Shown here: positions 1-6,823 of the stretch, piece by piece
Position numbering within the stretch: position 1 is the first letter of the stretch
How the letters are laid out: each line of letters begins with the position of its first letter
Assembly (NCBI GenBank): GCA_026713745.1
Contig: JAPONU010000434.1
Span: forward strand, 1-9,766
DNA length: 9,766 nt
DNA from: a bacterium
Lineage (GTDB): Bacteria > Actinomycetota > Acidimicrobiia > Acidimicrobiales > CATQHL01
Direction: 5' to 3'
Position numbers and translations under genes: made by a program
Notes under the pieces: generated by a model
Seen by the model: the letters and a program-made list of their open reading frames with translations, nothing else
Databases searched by the model: none
Told to the model about the DNA's origin: nothing

Positions 1-43
1 CGGTGCTGAGCGTCGATCCGCGGTGAGAGCGTCCCGGCGCTGA
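1..43 (+). other. possible 3' end of an upstream gene
   Basis: Before the first clear start at 46, two plus-strand frames stay open from the window edge. One runs to a TGA at 24-26 (ending VLSVDPR) and the other to a TGA at 41-43 (ending RASRR). The second would leave only 2 nt before the DUF917 start, the spacing expected in a translationally coupled operon. Neither tail is recognisable, so the frame cannot be decided from this window. Confidence 0.25.
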
Positions 44-45
44 CG

Positions 46-1113
46 ATGGACCTCCTCACCCACGACGACATCGAGACGCTGTGCCTCGGGGCCACACTCC
101 TGGGCACCGGCGGCGGCGGTGACCCCTACGTGGCGAAACTCCTGGCGCAGCAGGCTCTGGCCACCTACGGTCCGGTCCGGGTCACCGAACCCGGGGACCT
201 GCCACCGGATGCGCTGGTACTCACCACGGCGGTGATCGGGGCGCCCACGGTGACCCTCGAGAAGATCCCCGCCGGCACCGAGTTCGTGGGTTCGGTGGAG
301 GCCCTGGCCTCGTATCTCGGCAAGGAGCCGGTGGCCATCATGTCCATCGAGGTGGGTGGGCTCAACACGCTCGTGCCGGTCGCCACGGCGGCCGAGATGG
401 GCCTGCCGATCGTGAACGCCGACGCCATGCGCCGGGCGTTCCCGCAGATCGAGATGACGGTCTTCACGCTGGCCGGCCTGCCGGCGGGTCCCCTGTCGAT
501 CGCCGATGAGAAGGGCAACCAGTGCGTTTTCCGCACTACCGACAACCACGTGGCCGAGTCGCTGGCCCGGGCCGCGGTGATCCAGTTGGGCATGGCCAAC
601 GCCATCAGCTGCTACCCGCTGACCGCGGGACAGATCGACGAGCACGGCATCGGTGGCTCGCTGACCTACTGCGGACAGGTGGCCGGGCTGCTGGAGGCGG
701 TCCAACGAGCTGACGAGGGCGCCTGGGAGCGGTTCCTGACCGAGTCCGGCTCGGTGGAGTTCTTCCGGGGCAAGGTCGTGGATCTGGATCGGCGGACGAC
801 GGCGGGGTTCGCTCGCTCCACCGTGATCCTCGAGGACCTCGACGGCACGGGCAGCACCATGCGTATCGAGGTGCAGAACGAGAACCTCATCGCCTTCCGT
901 GACGGCGAGGCCGTCATCACCACGCCGAACCTCATCTGCCTGCTGGACTGCGAGACGTTCGACCCGGTCACCACCGAGTACGTCGCCTACGGCAACCGGG
1001 TCATCGTCATCGGAATGCCCTGCGCCCCCGAATGGCACCGGCCGGGCATGCTCGAACTCGTCGGCCCGGAGGCGTTCGGCTACGACGTGGACTTCGTGGA
1101 TCTGCCCCGATGA
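46..1113 (+). CDS. DUF917 / S-Me-THD family protein (hydantoinase-associated)
   Basis: This 355-residue protein matches the usual length of the DUF917 family (about 360), also called the S-methyl-thiohydantoin desulfurase-like family. Seen in the sequence: the N-terminal glycine-rich signature LLGTGGGGDP (residues 18-27), the segment beginning GLNTL near residue 105, and the NADAMRRAFP motif with D126, which corresponds to the conserved D-x-D/GRAFP-type segment of the family. The C-terminal half is a beta-rich domain with EVQNENLIAF and TPNLICLLD. No signal peptide or membrane segment is seen, so it should be cytosolic. The family is regularly found beside HyuA-type ATP-dependent hydrolases, as here. 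It probably acts with that enzyme on a cyclic amide or thiohydantoin, but the reaction in this organism is unknown. The ATG at 46 is the first start after an in-frame TGA at 7-9, and no convincing Shine-Dalgarno precedes it. The stop overlaps the next ATG as ATGA. Confidence 0.88.
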   Translation: MDLLTHDDIETLCLGATLLGTGGGGDPYVAKLLAQQALATYGPVRVTEPGDLPPDALVLTTAVIGAPTVTLEKIPAGTEFVGSVEALASYLGKEPVAIMSIEVGGLNTLVPVATAAEMGLPIVNADAMRRAFPQIEMTVFTLAGLPAGPLSIADEKGNQCVFRTTDNHVAESLARAAVIQLGMANAISCYPLTAGQIDEHGIGGSLTYCGQVAGLLEAVQRADEGAWERFLTESGSVEFFRGKVVDLDRRTTAGFARSTVILEDLDGTGSTMRIEVQNENLIAFRDGEAVITTPNLICLLDCETFDPVTTEYVAYGNRVIVIGMPCAPEWHRPGMLELVGPEAFGYDVDFVDLPR

Positions 1114-2681
1114 CTCCGGCGGGCGACTCCCGGGACCTCCGCGTCGGTGTCGACGTCGGTGGAACCAACACCGACGCGGTCGTGATCGACGCCTCCGGCG
1201 AGGTTCTCGCCGCGGTGAAGGTGGCCACGACTCCCGAGCCCATCGACGGCATCAGGGCGGCCCTGGACGGAGTGCTGGTGGGGCTCGAGCACTCGCAGAT
1301 CTCCAAGGCGATGCTCGGGACCACCCATTCGGCCAACGCCATCATCCAGCGGCGCGGCCTGGACAGGGTCGCCGTGCTGCGGCTCGCCGCCCCCTCCTCG
1401 CTGGGGATCCCCCCCGGCGCCGCCTGGCCCGATGACATTCGCTCTGGGGTCATCGGAACGACCGCCATCATCGAGGGCGGCCACGAGTACAACGGCAGGG
1501 AGATCGCATCGCTGGACACCGAGGCCGTCAAGCTGCTGGCCGCCGAGGCGATCCGGACGGAGTGCCGCTCGATCGCGGTGGCCGGCGCCTTCAGCCCGGC
1601 GACGACCGAGCACGAGATCCGCGCCCGGGAGGTCCTGCACGCCGAACTCGGCGCCGACTTCCCGGTTTCGCTCAGCTACGAGATCGGCTCGTTGGGGCTC
1701 CTCGAGCGGGAGAACGCCACGATTCTGAACGCCGCGTTGTTGAGCGTGGCGACCGGCGTGGTGAACGGCTTCGCGGGGGCCCTCGCCCAGCATCGCCTGG
1801 ATGTGGATGCCTATCTCACGCAGAACGACGGGACATTGATGATGGCGACCGGGGCGGGCCAGTACCCGGTGTTGACCCTCGGCTCGGGCCCGACCAACTC
1901 CATGCGGGGCGCCTGCGCACTCGCCGGCACCGATGACGCCATCGTCATCGATGTGGGCGGCACGTCGGCTGACGTGGGGATCCTCGTCGGCGGCTTCCCG
2001 CGGCAATCCTCGGCAGCGGTGGAGGTCGGCGGTGTGCGCACCAACTTCCGGATGCCAGATCTGATCTCCATGGGTCTCGGCGGCGGGACCATCGTCCGCA
2101 ACGCGGGTGCTGATCTGCGCATTGGACCCGATTCGATGGGTTACGCAGTGGCGACCGATGCGATCTGCGTCGGCGGGGATGTCCTCACGCTGTCGGACGT
2201 CTCGCTGGCGGCTGGGCGAATGACCGGGTTCGGTGATCCCACCAGGGTGCGGACGCTCGACACCGACGTGGTGAGCGACGCCCTGGGGTGGGTCGACGAG
2301 CAGATCTCGGTCGTGAGTGACAGGATGAAATCGACGCGGGCGGCACTGCCCCTCCTCGCAGTCGGCGGTGGCGCCCACCTCGTTCCCGATGCAATCCCCG
2401 GGGTGTCCGAAGTGATCCGTCCGAAACATCAGTCGGTCGCCAATGCCTACGGCGCCGGGATCGCCGAGGCCTCCGGGTCGATCGACCGGGTCTACAGCTA
2501 CGACACAACGAGCCGCGAGGAGTGCCTCGACGACGCCCGAACGTTGGCCACCGATGCCGCAGTCCGCGCCGGCTCCGATCCTGACCAGGTCCGGATCACC
2601 ACCGTGACGGAGGTACCGATGACCTACGTGCCGGGAGGTGGTTGCCGGGTCATGGTCAAGGCGGCGGGTCCGCTCGCCTGA
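1110..2681 (+). CDS. HyuA-like hydantoinase/oxoprolinase (ASKHA fold), short form
   Basis: From the ATG at 1110 the product is 523 residues. This matches the short HyuA relatives that pair with DUF917, rather than the roughly 690-residue HyuA that pairs with HyuB. The actin/hexokinase (ASKHA) nucleotide-binding motifs are complete: phosphate-1 DVGGTNTD (15-22), phosphate-2 DVGGTSAD (281-288), a glycine-rich loop MGLGGGT (321-327), and the adenosine-site motif AVGGGAH (417-423) followed by a helix with ANAYGAGIAEASG. The N-terminal Hydant_A_N part also has GTTHSANAIIQRR. The family uses ATP to open hydantoins or 5-oxoproline-like rings. Its substrate here is unknown. Start choice: the same frame is open upstream from 1032, but that part lies inside the DUF917 gene. 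The ATGA overlap at 1110-1113 puts VGVDVGGTNT close to the N-terminus, as is normal for the family. Part of a three-gene operon with the dipeptidase. Confidence 0.9.
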   Translation: MTPAGDSRDLRVGVDVGGTNTDAVVIDASGEVLAAVKVATTPEPIDGIRAALDGVLVGLEHSQISKAMLGTTHSANAIIQRRGLDRVAVLRLAAPSSLGIPPGAAWPDDIRSGVIGTTAIIEGGHEYNGREIASLDTEAVKLLAAEAIRTECRSIAVAGAFSPATTEHEIRAREVLHAELGADFPVSLSYEIGSLGLLERENATILNAALLSVATGVVNGFAGALAQHRLDVDAYLTQNDGTLMMATGAGQYPVLTLGSGPTNSMRGACALAGTDDAIVIDVGGTSADVGILVGGFPRQSSAAVEVGGVRTNFRMPDLISMGLGGGTIVRNAGADLRIGPDSMGYAVATDAICVGGDVLTLSDVSLAAGRMTGFGDPTRVRTLDTDVVSDALGWVDEQISVVSDRMKSTRAALPLLAVGGGAHLVPDAIPGVSEVIRPKHQSVANAYGAGIAEASGSIDRVYSYDTTSREECLDDARTLATDAAVRAGSDPDQVRITTVTEVPMTYVPGGGCRVMVKAAGPLA

Positions 2682-2685
2682 GGAG
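2681..2685 (+). promoter_or_regulatory. Shine-Dalgarno AGGAG for the dipeptidase gene
   Basis: AGGAG starts on the last base of the hyuA-like stop codon and lies 9 nt before ATG 2695. It is the clearest ribosome-binding site in the window. It fixes the dipeptidase start at 2695 rather than the in-frame GTG at 2638, which lies inside the previous gene. Confidence 0.75.
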
Positions 2686-2694
2686 CCGGTCACC

Positions 2695-3717
2695 ATGCCT
2701 GCCGCCGTCCTGCCGACACCGGCGATCGCCGACTGCCACAACGATCTGCTGCTGGCCTGCCAGCACCGGCGTGAACGCGGCGTGGCCGATCCGTTCGGCG
2801 ACGACTGGCTGCCCGGTTTGCGAGCCGGCGGTGTGGTGTTCCAGGTGTTGCCGATCTTCACCGAGGAACAGTTCATCGGCGAGGGGGCCCTGCGCCGCAC
2901 GCTGGAGATCCTGGAATTGAGCCGCGAGATCGCCGAACTGCATCACCGTGACGTGGGAATCGTGGAAACCGCCGGCGACCTCGAGGCGATCCTCGGCGAC
3001 GGGCGGATAGCGCTGCTCCTGGCGCTCGAGGGCGCCGAACCGGTGGGTTCGTCGCTGGCGATGCTCGAGACGATGTGGCGGCTGGGCGTGCGGATGGCCT
3101 CGCTCACCTGGAACCGCCGGACGATGCTGGCGGACGGGGTCGGCGAGACCGACACCGGCGGCCGGCTGTCCTCACTCGGCGTCGAGGCCGTGGCGGAGAT
3201 GGAGCGGCTCGGGATGGTCCTCGACGTCAGCCACCTCTCGGCGCACGGCCTGGCGCACCTGGCCGACTTGGCCGGCGAGCCGTTCGTGGCGTCGCACTCG
3301 TCGTGCCGCGCCCTGTGCGATCACCCGCGAAACCTGTCCGACGCCGAGTTGCGGCTGGTAGCCGGCTCGGGCGGCTTCGTCGCCATCAACGCCACCGGCC
3401 GTTTCGTGGCCGCCGCGGGGATCCCCACGATCGATCACTACCTCGACCACGTCGAACATGCGGTGGCGACCGTCGGCGACGGTGCGGTGGCGATCGGAGC
3501 CGACTTCATCGCCGACCTCCTCGAGCAGGTGGACCCGATTCTCGGCCGTCAGTTGCTCCTGCGTCCCGGGGATCTCGTCCGGATCGAGGACCTAAAGGCA
3601 TCGGCCGATTTGGCCCTGCTCGCCCGGAAGCTGGTCGACCGGTTCGGTTCCGGGCGCGCTGCACGCATCGCCGGGGGGAACGTGCTCGAATTCTTCAGAG
3701 CCCGGCTGCCGGCGTGA
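2695..3717 (+). CDS. membrane-dipeptidase family (peptidase M19) dipeptidase
   Basis: A 340-residue TIM-barrel metallodipeptidase of the renal-dipeptidase type. It should hydrolyse dipeptides; members of the family often accept a D-residue at the C-terminal position. Seen in the sequence: DCHND with zinc ligands H15 and D17, bridging Glu E112 in LALEG, N140 in SLTWN, DVSH with H180, SHSSCRALCDHPRNLSD with H201 and the substrate-binding R212, and catalytic D270 in GADF. The 21-residue spacing H180-H201 and the 69-residue spacing H201-D270 match those of human renal dipeptidase (H198, H219, D288), so the active site looks intact. No signal peptide is seen, so it is probably cytosolic, unlike the secreted or GPI-anchored animal enzymes. 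It starts 13 nt after the hyuA-like stop and is likely co-transcribed, which suggests that it processes the product of the ring-opening step. Its last codons form the left arm of a long inverted repeat. Confidence 0.93.
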   Translation: MPAAVLPTPAIADCHNDLLLACQHRRERGVADPFGDDWLPGLRAGGVVFQVLPIFTEEQFIGEGALRRTLEILELSREIAELHHRDVGIVETAGDLEAILGDGRIALLLALEGAEPVGSSLAMLETMWRLGVRMASLTWNRRTMLADGVGETDTGGRLSSLGVEAVAEMERLGMVLDVSHLSAHGLAHLADLAGEPFVASHSSCRALCDHPRNLSDAELRLVAGSGGFVAINATGRFVAAAGIPTIDHYLDHVEHAVATVGDGAVAIGADFIADLLEQVDPILGRQLLLRPGDLVRIEDLKASADLALLARKLVDRFGSGRAARIAGGNVLEFFRARLPA

Positions 3718-3751
3718 CAGGAGGGCCTTCACGCCCCTGGCCGGCAGCCGG
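3702..3751 (+). terminator. long hairpin straddling the dipeptidase stop codon; likely operon terminator
   Basis: CCGGCTGCCGGC at 3702-3713 is the exact reverse complement of GCCGGCAGCCGG at 3740-3751, giving a 12-bp G+C-rich stem. The 26-nt loop can itself fold: CAGG (3718-3721) pairs with CCTG (3736-3739) and GGC (3724-3726) with GCC (3733-3735). The stop codon (3715-3717) sits at the stem junction. No U-tract follows, so this would be a U-less high-G+C terminator or an mRNA-stabilising 3' end rather than a textbook intrinsic terminator. Confidence 0.6.
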
Positions 3752-3764
3752 AGAGGGCTTGACT

Positions 3765-3774
3765 TCCGATCGGA
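3765..3774. repeat. 10-bp perfect palindrome TCCGATCGGA upstream of the Ig-like protein gene
   Basis: A perfect 10-bp palindrome lies immediately after TTGACT (3759-3764). The only -10-like box in this 137-bp gap is at 3842, so the TTGACT is not at promoter spacing from it. A second palindrome, GGTGCACC, is at 3786-3793, and a CCGGG/CCCGG pair is at 3783-3787/3797-3801. These could be operator half-sites or chance matches in G+C-rich DNA. Confidence 0.25.
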
Positions 3775-3841
3775 GAGCACCCCCGGGTGCACCGCTCCCG
3801 GAGAGTCGCCAGGTATCACGCAGGGAGTTCGAGAGGCCGGG

Positions 3842-3847
3842 TAGCGT
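3842..3847 (+). promoter_or_regulatory. -10 box TAGCGT for a leaderless transcript of the Ig-like protein gene
   Basis: TAGCGT fits the actinobacterial TANNNT -10 consensus and ends 7 nt before the GTG at 3855. That places the transcription start at or near the start codon. There is no Shine-Dalgarno at usable spacing and no good -35 hexamer. The same layout occurs before the genes starting at 7199 and 8317. Confidence 0.55.
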
Positions 3848-3854
3848 ACGTGCC

Positions 3855-5330
3855 GTGATCTGGGAATCGATACGAAAAATCGTGCCCGACCGCGCCTCGG
3901 CGACGGGTGGTTCCGGTCTGCGGCGGCGCGCCGGCGCCGGCCAGGCCATTGCCCCCCGCCGGCGGACCCGGCTCGTCAGGCTCGTGGCCATCCTGGCGGT
4001 TGGCGCGCTGATCCTGAGCCAGTGCGGCGAGGGCGACGAGGAAGCAACCGACGGCGACCAGGACACCACCGCCACCACGGTGGAGGCCTCCGAGGCGACG
4101 ACGAGCACCGTCTTCATGGCGCCACCGGCGCCCGAACCGTTGCCGCCCCCGGAGCCACCGCCGGCGGCGGCGCCCGCTCCGCCTGCGGCCGCGCCGGCGC
4201 CGGCACCCGCGCCCGCACCGTCTCCGCAGTTGTCGGGACCACCACCGGTTGCGGTCGGGGTCATCCCCGACATGGCGATCGCCGTCGACGGCTACGCCCA
4301 CGCCATGTTCGTGCAGGAATTCTTCAGCGGTCCGGTGTCCAGCTATTCGGCCACCTCCTCGGACACCGGCGTGGCGACGACGGGCGTGCGCGCGCCCGAC
4401 ATGCTGATCGTCGCACCCATCTCCAACGGGTCCGCCAGCATCACCGTGACCGCCTCGGGTCCCGGTGGAACCGCGACCCACACATTCAACGCCCGGGTGG
4501 GCGAAGGGCCCCAGCAGGTCACGCGCGCGGCGACCCCGCAGCCACCGGCACCCGCGCCGCCACCGCCGGCGCCGGCACCCGCGCCGCCATCGCCGCCATC
4601 GCCGCCACCGCCGCCGGACGACTCCGAGGAGTTGCTGCCGATCGACGACGATCTCCCGCCGGCGCCTCCCGACGTGGGTGAGCCGTCGTCCGACGAACTG
4701 ATTCCGACCGAGTCCCTGCCACCGGTGGAGGCCACGGCGGCTCCGACACTCTCGGGCTCGGTTCCCGCGCAGACCGTCGGCATCGGAGAGACCATCACCG
4801 TGGACGCCAGGCCGTACTTCGGGGGCTTTATCCAGGGCTGGGGGATCGACACCTCCAACCCCGCGGTTGTCACAATAGATCCACCCCCCGGCGCCGGTAG
4901 GGCAGTGCTCCGGGGAGTCGCGGCGGGAACCGCCACGGTCACGGTGACTGCGCTCAACAACCTCGGAGAGGTGGCGCAGGCCTTCAACGTCACGGTCGGG
5001 GCGTCGTCGGGGACGACCACCACCACGACCACCACCACGACCACCACAACGGCGGTCCGGACGGGTTCCACTGGAATCCTGGTGCTGGAAGGGAACAACC
5101 CCTCGGTCACCGTGAATGTCGGTGCCTCGACGACGCTCGACGTCAGCCGATCCTTCTCGGCGGCGGCGGTCAGCTTCGAGGTGGAGAACGTGCCCAGCGG
5201 GGTGGAGATCACCGTCTCCGGCTCAATTGCCACGATCCGCGGCGTGACCCGAGGCTTCTACACGGTGACCCTCGTCGCCAGAGCCGCCAACTCCTCCATC
5301 AAGAGACCGGCCACCATCCAGGTCAACTAG
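3855..5330 (+). CDS. cell-surface protein with three Ig-like domains (lipoprotein-like or membrane-anchored)
   Basis: From GTG 3855 the product is 491 residues. A basic N-region (residues 23-42) leads into a hydrophobic stretch (about 40-55) and then LSQC with Cys57. This resembles a lipobox, but the -1 residue is Gln instead of Gly/Ala/Ser, so lipidation is uncertain and a plain membrane anchor is possible. Next come an acidic Thr/Glu-rich spacer, a Pro/Ala-rich stalk (about 90-130), Ig-like domain 1 (about 132-216), a second Pro-rich stalk (220-255) with an acidic tail, Ig-like domain 2 (about 296-382), a Thr13 linker (387-399), and Ig-like domain 3 (about 405-491). The domains share the pattern V-x-V-G ... 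ATSS/DTSNPAV ... GTATVTVTA common to bacterial surface Ig-like repeats. No catalytic domain is seen; the likely role is adhesion or an envelope scaffold. The same frame is open upstream to 3075, but that stretch is a shadow inside the dipeptidase gene. Confidence 0.8.
   Translation: MIWESIRKIVPDRASATGGSGLRRRAGAGQAIAPRRRTRLVRLVAILAVGALILSQCGEGDEEATDGDQDTTATTVEASEATTSTVFMAPPAPEPLPPPEPPPAAAPAPPAAAPAPAPAPAPSPQLSGPPPVAVGVIPDMAIAVDGYAHAMFVQEFFSGPVSSYSATSSDTGVATTGVRAPDMLIVAPISNGSASITVTASGPGGTATHTFNARVGEGPQQVTRAATPQPPAPAPPPPAPAPAPPSPPSPPPPPDDSEELLPIDDDLPPAPPDVGEPSSDELIPTESLPPVEATAAPTLSGSVPAQTVGIGETITVDARPYFGGFIQGWGIDTSNPAVVTIDPPPGAGRAVLRGVAAGTATVTVTALNNLGEVAQAFNVTVGASSGTTTTTTTTTTTTTAVRTGSTGILVLEGNNPSVTVNVGASTTLDVSRSFSAAAVSFEVENVPSGVEITVSGSIATIRGVTRGFYTVTLVARAANSSIKRPATIQVN
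4193..4585 (+). repeat. duplicated 21-bp segment in the two Pro/Ala-rich stalks
   Basis: The bases at 4193-4213 and 4565-4585 are identical (21 bp, starting GCCGGCGCCGGC and encoding Pro/Ala). They lie in the two proline-rich linkers either side of Ig-like domain 1. A 9-bp GCCATCGCC-type unit follows the second copy (about 4586-4604). This is consistent with the stalk plus domain having been duplicated, or with low-complexity G+C-rich coding DNA. Confidence 0.5.
5013..5051 (+). repeat. 12-bp tandem repeat (ACGACCACCACC) encoding a Thr13 linker
   Basis: Two exact copies of ACGACCACCACC (5013-5024, 5025-5036) and a third degenerate copy (5037-5051, ending ACCACAACG) encode thirteen consecutive threonines between Ig-like domains 2 and 3. 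Threonine runs of this kind are common as extended linkers in actinobacterial secreted proteins and are potential O-glycosylation sites. Replication slippage in the 12-bp unit would change linker length in frame. Confidence 0.85.
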
Positions 5331-5340
5331 GAGGTCTTGG

Positions 5341-5384
5341 TCGCGGCTGCTCGTGAGGAGCCAGTCGCGGTTCTGTGAGCCGCG
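5341..5384. repeat. imperfect direct and inverted repeats in the gap before the yibE-like gene
   Basis: The 69-bp gap holds a 7-bp inverted repeat (CGCGGCT 5342-5348, AGCCGCG 5378-5384) and a small inner hairpin (GCTC 5349-5352, GAGC 5358-5361). It also holds an imperfect direct repeat (TCGCGGCTGCTCGTGAG 5341-5357, TCGCGGTTCTGTGAG 5365-5379). It may be a weak terminator or a regulatory hairpin. There is no U-tract. Confidence 0.3.
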
Positions 5385-5388
5385 GGGA

Positions 5389-5394
5389 TAAGCG
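5389..5394 (+). promoter_or_regulatory. possible weak -10 (TAAGCG) before the yibE-like gene
   Basis: TAAGCG ends 5 nt before GTG 5400. It keeps the TA of the TANNNT pattern but has G at the last position. It would make this another leaderless start, but the match is poor, and read-through from the Ig-like protein gene is equally possible. Confidence 0.25.
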
Positions 5395-5399
5395 AGTCT

Positions 5400-6746
5400 G
5401 TGACCGAGATCCACGGTCCATCAGGGCACGGTCACCGGCCGAGCGGAGTCGCCCGGGCCGGCTGGGGCGGTCACCGGCGCCTGCGCCCGGTGCTGGTGTT
5501 GCTGGCGGGAGCGCTAGTGGCGACCGTCGCCGGCGTCATCTCGTTCTGGCCCGACGGAGCCGGCCTCACGACTGCCACCGAGGGGGCCGGCCAAGTTGGT
5601 CTCACCTCGGAGCGGTTCGCCGCGCAGGTCCAGTCGGTCCGCGAGGGACCCTGCTCCTACTCGACGGCGGAGCACCCGCAGAACTGCCGCACGATCGTCT
5701 TCGTTCCCTCCAGCGGTCCGAACGCCCACGCGGCGGTGACACTGCCGGAGTTCAACCTCGAGCAGACCGGTTACGTGCCCGACCCGGTGCCCGGCGACCG
5801 GATCGTCGTGGGCTACGAGCCCTCCACGGAGTTCTACTTCTACGCGGATGTGGACCGCCGGGCCACGCTGTGGGTATTGGCGGGGGTGTTCGCCGTCTTC
5901 GTGCTGGTGCTCGGTCGGTTCCGGGGCCTGCGGTCGCTGATCTCGATGGTGCTGACCGGGCTGGTGCTGGTGGGATTCGTGGCGCCGTCGATCCTGGACG
6001 GCCACGAGCCGCTGCTGGTCGCCGTCGTGGCGGCCTCGGTGATCGCCTTCGCCGGCTTCTACCTCACGCACGGGCCGAGGCCGGAGACCACGATCGCGCT
6101 GGCGGGCACCCTGGGAGCATTGGGCCTCACGCTCGGCATCTCGGCTCTGTTCTTCGGCGCCGCCCGCTTCAGCGGCGTGGCCACCGAGGAGGGCGCGATC
6201 CTGTCGTTCGTTTCCGGTGGCATCGACCTGTCGTCGCTGCTGCTGGCCGGCGCCATGATCGGGGCGCTCGGCGCCCTCGACGACGTCACGATCACACAGG
6301 CCACCACGGTCACGGAACTGCGCCGTGCCGATCCGACCCTGCGGGCGCCGCAACTCTTCACGGCAGGACTGCGCGTCGGCCGGGCGCACATCGCCTCCAC
6401 GATCAACACCCTGCTGCTGGCCTACGTGGGCGCAGCCATGCCGCTGCTGCTGCTGTTTGCCGTCTCGGATCAGTCCTGGGGCATGGTCGCCAACTCCGAG
6501 TTGATTGCCGTGGAGATCGCCCGCACCCTGTGTGGGTCCATGGGGCTGGTCGCTGCCGTGCCGCTGACCACTGCGCTGGCGGCCGCCCTGGGTGGCGAGG
6601 CCCCGAGTGGCTCCAAGCAGGACAGCGGTGCCGCGCGCCCGCCCGCCGCCCGTCGCAGGGTCCGGATCGGTCGCCGGCACACCGGCGAAGGGCGGCCCCC
6701 TGCCAGTTGGGACGACTTCGCGCCCCGGGAGGACCTGGACTTCTGA
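5400..6746 (+). CDS. YibE/F-family polytopic membrane protein
   Basis: A 448-residue protein with one N-terminal helix (about 30-50), an extracytoplasmic domain of about 100 residues, and seven further helices (eight in all). The diagnostic YibE/F segment is GALGALDDVTITQ in helix 6, followed by a loop with TELRRADP. Near the end is EIARTLCGSMGLVAAVPLTT, also typical of the family. The outer domain holds C85 and C96, close enough to form a disulfide. The C-terminal tail is basic and Pro/Arg-rich, probably cytoplasmic. The function of the YibE/F family is not established; some type of transport has been suggested. GTG 5400 is chosen because it gives a short basic N-terminus directly before helix 1. 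A longer open frame over the same DNA (5375-7189) has no hydrophobic segments and is a shadow. Confidence 0.88.
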   Translation: MTEIHGPSGHGHRPSGVARAGWGGHRRLRPVLVLLAGALVATVAGVISFWPDGAGLTTATEGAGQVGLTSERFAAQVQSVREGPCSYSTAEHPQNCRTIVFVPSSGPNAHAAVTLPEFNLEQTGYVPDPVPGDRIVVGYEPSTEFYFYADVDRRATLWVLAGVFAVFVLVLGRFRGLRSLISMVLTGLVLVGFVAPSILDGHEPLLVAVVAASVIAFAGFYLTHGPRPETTIALAGTLGALGLTLGISALFFGAARFSGVATEEGAILSFVSGGIDLSSLLLAGAMIGALGALDDVTITQATTVTELRRADPTLRAPQLFTAGLRVGRAHIASTINTLLLAYVGAAMPLLLLFAVSDQSWGMVANSELIAVEIARTLCGSMGLVAAVPLTTALAAALGGEAPSGSKQDSGAARPPAARRRVRIGRRHTGEGRPPASWDDFAPREDLDF

Positions 6747-6780
6747 GCCGACCGGTCATGGCAACTCGCGCCCGGGGGGC

Positions 6781-6803
6781 TGCCGGCGACCTCTGCGTCG
6801 GCA
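6781..6803. terminator. possible bidirectional terminator between convergent genes
   Basis: The 77-bp convergent gap (6747-6823) between the yibE-like and ybjQ-like stops contains TGCCG (6781-6785) pairing with CGGCA (6799-6803), plus an inner AC/GT extension across a 3-nt bulge. A separate 8-bp palindrome GACCGGTC lies at 6750-6757. Position and G+C content suit a shared terminator, but no U-tract is seen on either strand. Confidence 0.35.
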
Positions 6804-6823
6804 CACCGGAAGGCAGGCGGCGC

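Noticed and set aside
2638..2694. upstream GTG start for the dipeptidase
   Set aside because: It would overlap the hyuA-like gene and add 19 basic residues not found in the family. ATG 2695 has a proper AGGAG at 9 nt.
1080..2900. 606-codon open frame on the minus strand over the hyuA-like gene
   Set aside because: It is antisense to a gene with clear ASKHA motifs. Its translation is Arg/His/Gly/Asp-rich low complexity with no recognisable motif, as expected from third-position G+C bias.
3759..3787. TTGACT as a sigma70-type -35 element
   Set aside because: At 17-18 bp downstream the sequence is CCCGGG, with no -10-like hexamer. The better promoter candidate is TAGCGT at 3842.
3075..3854. N-terminal extension of the Ig-like protein frame
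   Set aside because: It lies mostly inside the dipeptidase gene and translates to Arg/Pro/Gly-rich shadow sequence. The GTG at 3855 has a -10 box 7 nt upstream and is directly followed by an N-terminal signal or anchor region.
4583..4616. short GCC/ATC repeats considered as a CRISPR or VNTR array
   Set aside because: The units are contiguous 3- to 9-bp low-complexity codons for Pro/Ser with no spacers. They are explained by the proline-rich stalk.
4343..5233. 296-codon minus-strand frame with poly-Val and Gly-rich runs
   Set aside because: It is a mirror of the Thr-repeat and Pro/Ala-rich coding sequence on the plus strand. The poly-Val and Gly runs are antisense readings of those repeats.
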